In this document: one piece after another, positions 6,853 through 8,886 of the stretch
Layout: the number at the start of each line of letters is the position of its first letter
How positions within the stretch are numbered: the first letter of the stretch is position 1
Assembly: GCA_910589335.1 (NCBI GenBank)
Contig: CAJUTW010000051.1
Location: 1 to 8,886 of the forward strand
Direction: 5' to 3'
Origin: an uncultured Bacilli bacterium
GTDB taxonomy: Bacteria; Bacillota_I; Bacilli_A; RF39; UBA660
DNA length: 8,886 nt
Position numbers and translations under genes: made by a program
Notes under the pieces: model-generated
Database searches by the model: none
What the model was told of the DNA's origin: nothing
What the model saw: only the letters and a program-made list of their open reading frames with translations

Positions 6853-6881
6853 TTGAAATTTAATAATAATTTGTATATAAT
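6853..6881 (+). promoter_or_regulatory. Strong sigma-A-type promoter of the leader RNA
   Basis: TTGAAA (6853-6858) and a perfect TATAAT (6876-6881) with exactly 17 bases between them. Transcription should begin around 6888, directly before the structured region. This is the best promoter on the plus strand. Confidence 0.8.
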
Positions 6882-6887
6882 ATTATT

Positions 6888-7006
6888 AGAAAGAGAACAA
6901 AGTTCGTAACTTGTATGTGATTCGCTCCATTGGGAAATCTGTTCGAACTTTATGTTTGAACTTAACATATAGAATATCAATTTCTAAAAGAAGTTGATAT
7001 TTTTTT
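6888..7006 (+). ncRNA. Structured leader RNA or small RNA of unknown class
   Basis: About 118 bases between a strong promoter and an intrinsic terminator contain no convincing gene. Three pairings are visible. An 8-bp closing stem, AAAGTTCG (6899-6906) with CGAACTTT (6944-6951). An inner hairpin, GATT (6919-6922) with AATC (6936-6939) and TCC (6926-6928) with GGA (6933-6935), with CGC bulged on one side. A rival hairpin, GTTCGAAC (6941-6948) with GTTTGAAC (6954-6961), whose 5' arm overlaps the closing stem, so the two cannot form together. This looks like a switchable attenuator for the gene at 7032, or an independent small RNA. It matches no riboswitch, T-box, SRP, 6S or tracrRNA pattern that I can recall. 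The class is unknown. Confidence 0.55.
6973..7006 (+). terminator. Intrinsic terminator (attenuator) ending the leader RNA
   Basis: A 12-bp stem with one G-U pair (6973-6984 with 6990-7001), a five-base loop TAAAA and then a run of T. It stands 25 bases before the start codon at 7032 and just ahead of that gene's ribosome binding site, so transcription must pass it to reach the gene. Confidence 0.85.
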
Positions 7007-7031
7007 GTGTTTAAGAAAGGACAGATTTATA

Positions 7032-7306
7032 ATGATTAATATTATTAGTAAAGAAATACCTATTGAGAAAGATTTAAAAAAGAAAATCGAATTTATATGT
7101 GATTTTTGTAATACTACTCCTATTTTTATAAATGGTAGTATCAAAAAGATTGAACATACTAATTTATCTTATATTGAACCTCATAGAATATTATCAATGG
7201 AATAAATTTTCTAGCATTTAATTATTCAAAATCTCTTTATGTAGGAAATTTACAAAATAATATTGAATTTAATGAACTTGAAGATTTTATAAAATCATTT
7301 AATTAA
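7032..7306 (+). pseudogene. Small gene of unknown function broken by a single frameshift
   Basis: The ATG at 7032 follows AAAGGA with good spacing; an earlier in-frame ATG at 7005 sits at the terminator and is unlikely. The frame runs 57 codons to TAA at 7203-7205. From 7199 the next frame continues as coherent protein (GINFLAFNYSKSLYVGN, then NNIEFNELEDFIKSFN) to TAA at 7304-7306. One extra G in the GG at 7199-7200 would restore a continuous 91-residue protein (ATG GGA ATA AAT). There is no heptanucleotide slippery site, so mutation is more likely than programmed frameshifting. The protein is soluble-looking, with FICDFCNTTPIFINGS in the middle; I do not recognise it. It lies directly behind the attenuator-like leader. 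Confidence 0.6.
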
Positions 7307-7360
7307 TTTATCGTTTTTATCAAACATATCAACTTCTCTTTATGTTGTTAAAAGGCATAG
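7307..7360 (+). other. Short spacer with no recognisable function
   Basis: This stretch separates the end of the frameshifted gene from the headless coiled-coil remnant. Only a very short open frame crosses it, and it has no promoter-like pair, ribosome binding site or hairpin with a U-tract that I can see. It probably contains the deletion or insertion junction that removed the front of the downstream gene. Confidence 0.4.
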
Positions 7361-7642
7361 TTAAAACAAACTATTGAAAATTTGAATTATCAAATAAATG
7401 AAGACAAAGAAGAAATAAGTGAGCTTAAATCTACTATAAATAATTTAAAACAAACTATCTCATATTGGAAATATAAATTTGATAAATTGATTTCGTTCCT
7501 ACATAGTAAAATTCATAACTGGTATGATAAAGATGATAAATATTTAAATGTTATTAATGATATGTATAAAGATGAAGTTCTTGATGATGAAGATATTGAA
7601 GATATAGGATTAAGTACAGAAAAAGATGATTATGAATTATAA
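7361..7642 (+). pseudogene. C-terminal remnant of a coiled-coil protein, possibly a MobV-type plasmid relaxase
   Basis: The open frame begins after TAG at 7358-7360 and ends at TAA 7640-7642. A TTG at 7382 could start it, but there is no ribosome binding site. Protein-like sequence also continues upstream of the TTG (LKQTIENL), so this looks like the tail of a longer gene whose front is gone. The first half is a heptad coiled coil (L-I-L-I spacing over LKQTIENLNYQINEDKEEIS and ELKSTINNLKQTI). Then come YWKYKFDKLISFLHSKIHNW and a very acidic end (DMYKDEVLDDEDIEDIG, ending in DDYEL). This matches my recollection of the C-termini of Firmicutes plasmid recombination (MobV/Pre) proteins, but the relaxase domain is absent and the assignment is inference. 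Confidence 0.45.
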
Positions 7643-7674
7643 TTTTTATTATAAAATTATATTGAATTTAAAAA

Positions 7675-7693
7675 TGCTAACCAGTGGCTGGCA
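7675..7693. promoter_or_regulatory. 19-base imperfect palindrome, copy 1, upstream of the nuclease gene
   Basis: TGCTAACCAGTGGCTGGCA reads almost the same on both strands, with CCA-TGG as its perfect core. It is strikingly GC-rich for this region and ends 10 bases before the GAGGA ribosome binding site of the YhcG-type gene. As RNA it could form a small hairpin there; as DNA it looks like an operator or a recognition site. Its reverse complement matches copy 2 (7960-7978) at 17 of 19 positions. Confidence 0.5.
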
Positions 7694-7703
7694 AATTAAA
7701 AAA

Positions 7704-7708
7704 GAGGA
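7704..7708 (+). promoter_or_regulatory. Ribosome binding site that reveals the original start of the YhcG-type gene
   Basis: GAGGA lies six bases before the ATG at 7715. This ATG is in a different frame from the long open frame that starts at GTG 7684; the two frames join if one A is added to the run at 7741-7745. The GTG at 7684 has no such site and is inside the palindrome. Confidence 0.65.
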
Positions 7709-7714
7709 ATATTA

Positions 7715-8669
7715 ATGGCAATTGCTACACTAGAAAAAACAAAAATAAAATGATTTATCAAATAAATAATACATTTGTTGAAACAAACTTTATGATCGGT
7801 AAAATTATAGTTGAGAATGAACAAAACGGAAATATTCGTGCGGAATATGGTAAAGATGTATTGAATAAATTATCAAAAAAATTAACTAATAAATTTGGAA
7901 CTGGATTTAGTAGAACAGGATTACAAAATATGAGATTATTTTATAATAAGTATAAAAATTGCCAACCACTGGATAGCAATTTAAGTTGGAGCCATTATTG
8001 TTATTTAATTTATATTGATGATGAGCGAAAATTTTATGAACAGGAATGTATTAATTCTAAATTGTCTAAACGAGAACTAAAAAGACAAATAGATTCATCA
8101 CTATTTCAAAAATTATTGCTTTCAAAAGGAAAAGTGAATAAACAAAAAGTTTTAGAATTATCTAAAAAAGGACAAATAATTAGTAATCCAACTTATATAT
8201 TAAAAAAAACTTATATATTTGAATTTTTAGGTATAAAAGAAAACAAACCACTTCTTGAAAGTGATTTAGAAAAAAGTTTAACAACTCATTTATCTTCTTT
8301 TCTTATGGAATTAGGAAAAGGTTTTATGTATGTAGGAAATCAAGTTAGAATTACACTTGATAATAATTTCCATTATTATGTTAATTTAGTATTCTATAAT
8401 AAGATTTTAAGGTCTTAAGTTTTGATAGATTTAAAAATGACTAATATGAAGCTTGAATATGCAGGTCAAATGAATATGTATGTAAACTATTACACCAAAG
8501 AAGTTAAAAATGAATTTGATAATGAAAGTATAGGTATAATTTTATGTACAGGTAAAAAAGTGTAACGATGGAATATGCCCTAGTTGGACTTTCAAATAAT
8601 ATATTTGCACCTACTTGCACATATTACATACCAAATAAAGAACAATTAATAAACGAAGTTAAAAAGTAA
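7715..8669 (+). pseudogene. YhcG/DUF1016-family PD-(D/E)XK nuclease gene, inactivated by several lesions
   Basis: Reconstructed, this is a protein of about 318 residues of the YhcG (DUF1016) family: an N-terminal helical domain and a C-terminal PD-(D/E)XK nuclease domain. Family marks are FMIGKIIVENEQNG, YGKDVLNKLSKKL, FGTGFSRTGLQNMRLFYNKY, LSWSHYCYL, LSKRELKRQI, YIFEFLGIKE, FLMELGKGFMYVGNQVRI and NLVFYNKIL, then, after a stop, VLIDLK, YAGQMNMYVNYY and IGIILC. Lesions: one base missing in the A-run at 7741-7745; an in-frame TAA at 8416-8418 just before VLIDLK; and one base missing near 8560-8562, after which YALVGLSNNIFAPTCTYY continues to TAA 8667-8669. In addition the usual catalytic Asp of the DLVFY motif is Asn (AAT, 8383-8385). 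YhcG proteins occur in accessory and mobile regions; the exact role of this one is unknown. Confidence 0.88.
7960..7978. repeat. 19-base imperfect palindrome, copy 2, inside the YhcG-type gene
   Basis: TGCCAACCACTGGATAGCA shares the CCA-TGG core and outer TGC-GCA arms with the copy at 7675-7693, and is closest to it in inverted orientation (17 of 19). It lies in the codons for CQPLDSN, in the loop before the conserved LSWSHY motif. As it is coding sequence, part of its form is constrained by protein. Confidence 0.5.
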
Positions 8670-8713
8670 AAAAAAAGGAAGAAGTAATTCTTTTTTTATC
8701 TATGTCTTCTTCC
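8668..8713 (-). terminator. Intrinsic terminator of the minus-strand gene fragment
   Basis: On the minus strand GGAAGAAG (8713-8706) pairs perfectly with CTTCTTCC (8684-8677) and is followed by nine T (8676-8668). The 21-base loop contains the fragment's stop codon and can fold a further small AAGAA/TTCTT hairpin. Confidence 0.55.
8678..8697 (+). terminator. Weak plus-strand terminator after the YhcG-type gene
   Basis: AAGAA (8679-8683) and TTCTT (8688-8692) form a five-base-pair hairpin with a GTAA loop, followed by more T. It begins 9 bases after the reconstructed stop of the YhcG gene. Together with the minus-strand hairpin this makes a convergent, two-way termination zone. Confidence 0.35.
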
Positions 8714-8803
8714 AAATGATTCTACTTCATCCATATCTTGATTTTGTCTATCTATTGATTCTTGTTGTCCAAATAATCTTTTATCTAATTCTTCTTCTGC
8801 ACT
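8696..8803 (-). pseudogene. C-terminal fragment of an unidentified minus-strand gene
   Basis: The frame ending at TAA 8698-8696 reads as credible protein for about 35 residues: SAEEELDKRLFGQQESIDRQ, then NQDMDEVESFGRRHR. It is acidic, then ends in a basic FGRRHR tail, and has a fitting terminator, so it looks like a genuine C-terminus. Upstream of about 8803 the same frame turns into Phe/Leu-rich sequence that is simply the reverse of a plus-strand coding stretch, reaching a stop at 8884-8882. There is no ATG with a ribosome binding site. I read it as a severed end, cut by a rearrangement near 8803. I do not recognise the family; the setting suggests a plasmid or transfer gene, which is inference. 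Confidence 0.4.
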
Positions 8804-8805
8804 CG

Positions 8806-8886
8806 GAGAAGAAAAAGCAAAGCAACTTTGTATTAACAAAAGAAAATATTTTAAAGAATCAAGTAGATACCATAGAGCAATTTAAA
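8806..8886 (+). CDS. Possible internal fragment of a plus-strand gene running off the window
   Basis: The last 27 codons of the window read as credible hydrophilic protein on the plus strand (EKKKQSNFVLTKENILKNQ, then VDTIEQFK), open to the window end. No start codon with a ribosome binding site precedes it, and its left border meets the minus-strand fragment at about 8803. It could be the middle of a coiled-coil or relaxase-type gene, but nothing diagnostic is present, so identity is unknown. Confidence 0.3.

Noticed and set aside
6941..6948. GTTCGAAC as the T-loop of a tRNA gene
   Set aside because: There is no acceptor stem, D arm or anticodon arm at the right distances; the motif is explained by the leader's hairpins.
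6888..7006. The leader as a CRISPR tracrRNA
   Set aside because: No Cas gene, repeat array or complementary repeat is present in the window, so there is nothing to support it beyond size and a terminator.
7005..7031. An earlier in-frame ATG for the small gene after the leader
   Set aside because: It lies in the T-run of the terminator with no ribosome binding site, whereas the ATG at 7032 has AAAGGA at a fitting distance.
7190..7210. Programmed -1 frameshifting in the small gene
   Set aside because: The overlap lacks a slippery heptamer, and no strong structure follows at the required distance; a one-base mutation is simpler.
7684..7744. GTG start and 20 leading residues for the YhcG-type protein
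   Set aside because: The GTG sits in the centre of the palindrome without a ribosome binding site, and the encoded residues are out-of-frame sequence; the true start is the ATG at 7715 in another frame.
7745..7753. TGA read as Trp (Mycoplasma-type code) to explain the early stop in the nuclease gene
   Set aside because: Reading TGA as Trp only extends that frame to a TAA a few codons later, and intact genes in the window use TGG for Trp.
8684..8884. A continuous minus-strand gene across the right end of the window
   Set aside because: The frame has a stop at 8884-8882, no ATG with a ribosome binding site, and its right half is Phe/Leu-rich reverse sequence of a better plus-strand frame.

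Overview
The window is very AT-rich (by eye about a quarter G+C). It uses the standard code: Trp is TGG throughout and every TGA met is a stop. Its genes have purine-rich Shine-Dalgarno sites, sigma-A-type promoters with TATAAT boxes and 17-base spacers, and U-rich intrinsic terminators. With a sortase-fold protein, a lipoprotein-like protein, BipA/TypA and a DedA protein, this suggests a low-GC Gram-positive (Firmicutes/Bacillota), possibly an uncultured gut Bacilli-type lineage. The placement is inference from composition and gene content.

Positions 1-6722 are a compact, intact block read entirely on the minus strand, in five apparent units. In transcription order they are: a 262-aa protein of unknown function followed by a sortase-family protein (6722-5263); a HAD phosphatase followed by a DedA membrane protein (5189-3852); a transglutaminase-like protein followed by a putative lipoprotein (3775-2143); the ribosome-associated GTPase BipA/TypA (2040-223); and the start of another gene that leaves the window (147-1). 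Most units have a recognisable promoter and a terminator, and two terminators include the stop codon in the hairpin.

Positions 6723-7031 are a divergent intergenic region. It holds a minus-strand promoter, a 16-base tandem repeat, a strong plus-strand promoter and a roughly 118-base structured leader. The leader ends in a 12-bp terminator hairpin just ahead of a ribosome binding site, an attenuator-like arrangement that I could not assign to a known riboswitch class.

Positions 7032-8886 look like a decaying accessory or mobile region. They hold a 91-residue unknown gene broken by one frameshift; a headless coiled-coil C-terminus that resembles the end of MobV-type plasmid relaxases; a YhcG/DUF1016-type PD-(D/E)XK nuclease gene with two frameshifts, one stop and an apparent catalytic Asp-to-Asn change; and two gene fragments in opposite orientation that abut near 8803. 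A 19-base imperfect palindrome occurs twice here, once in front of the nuclease gene and once inside it. This palindrome and the leader RNA are the least explained features of the window.
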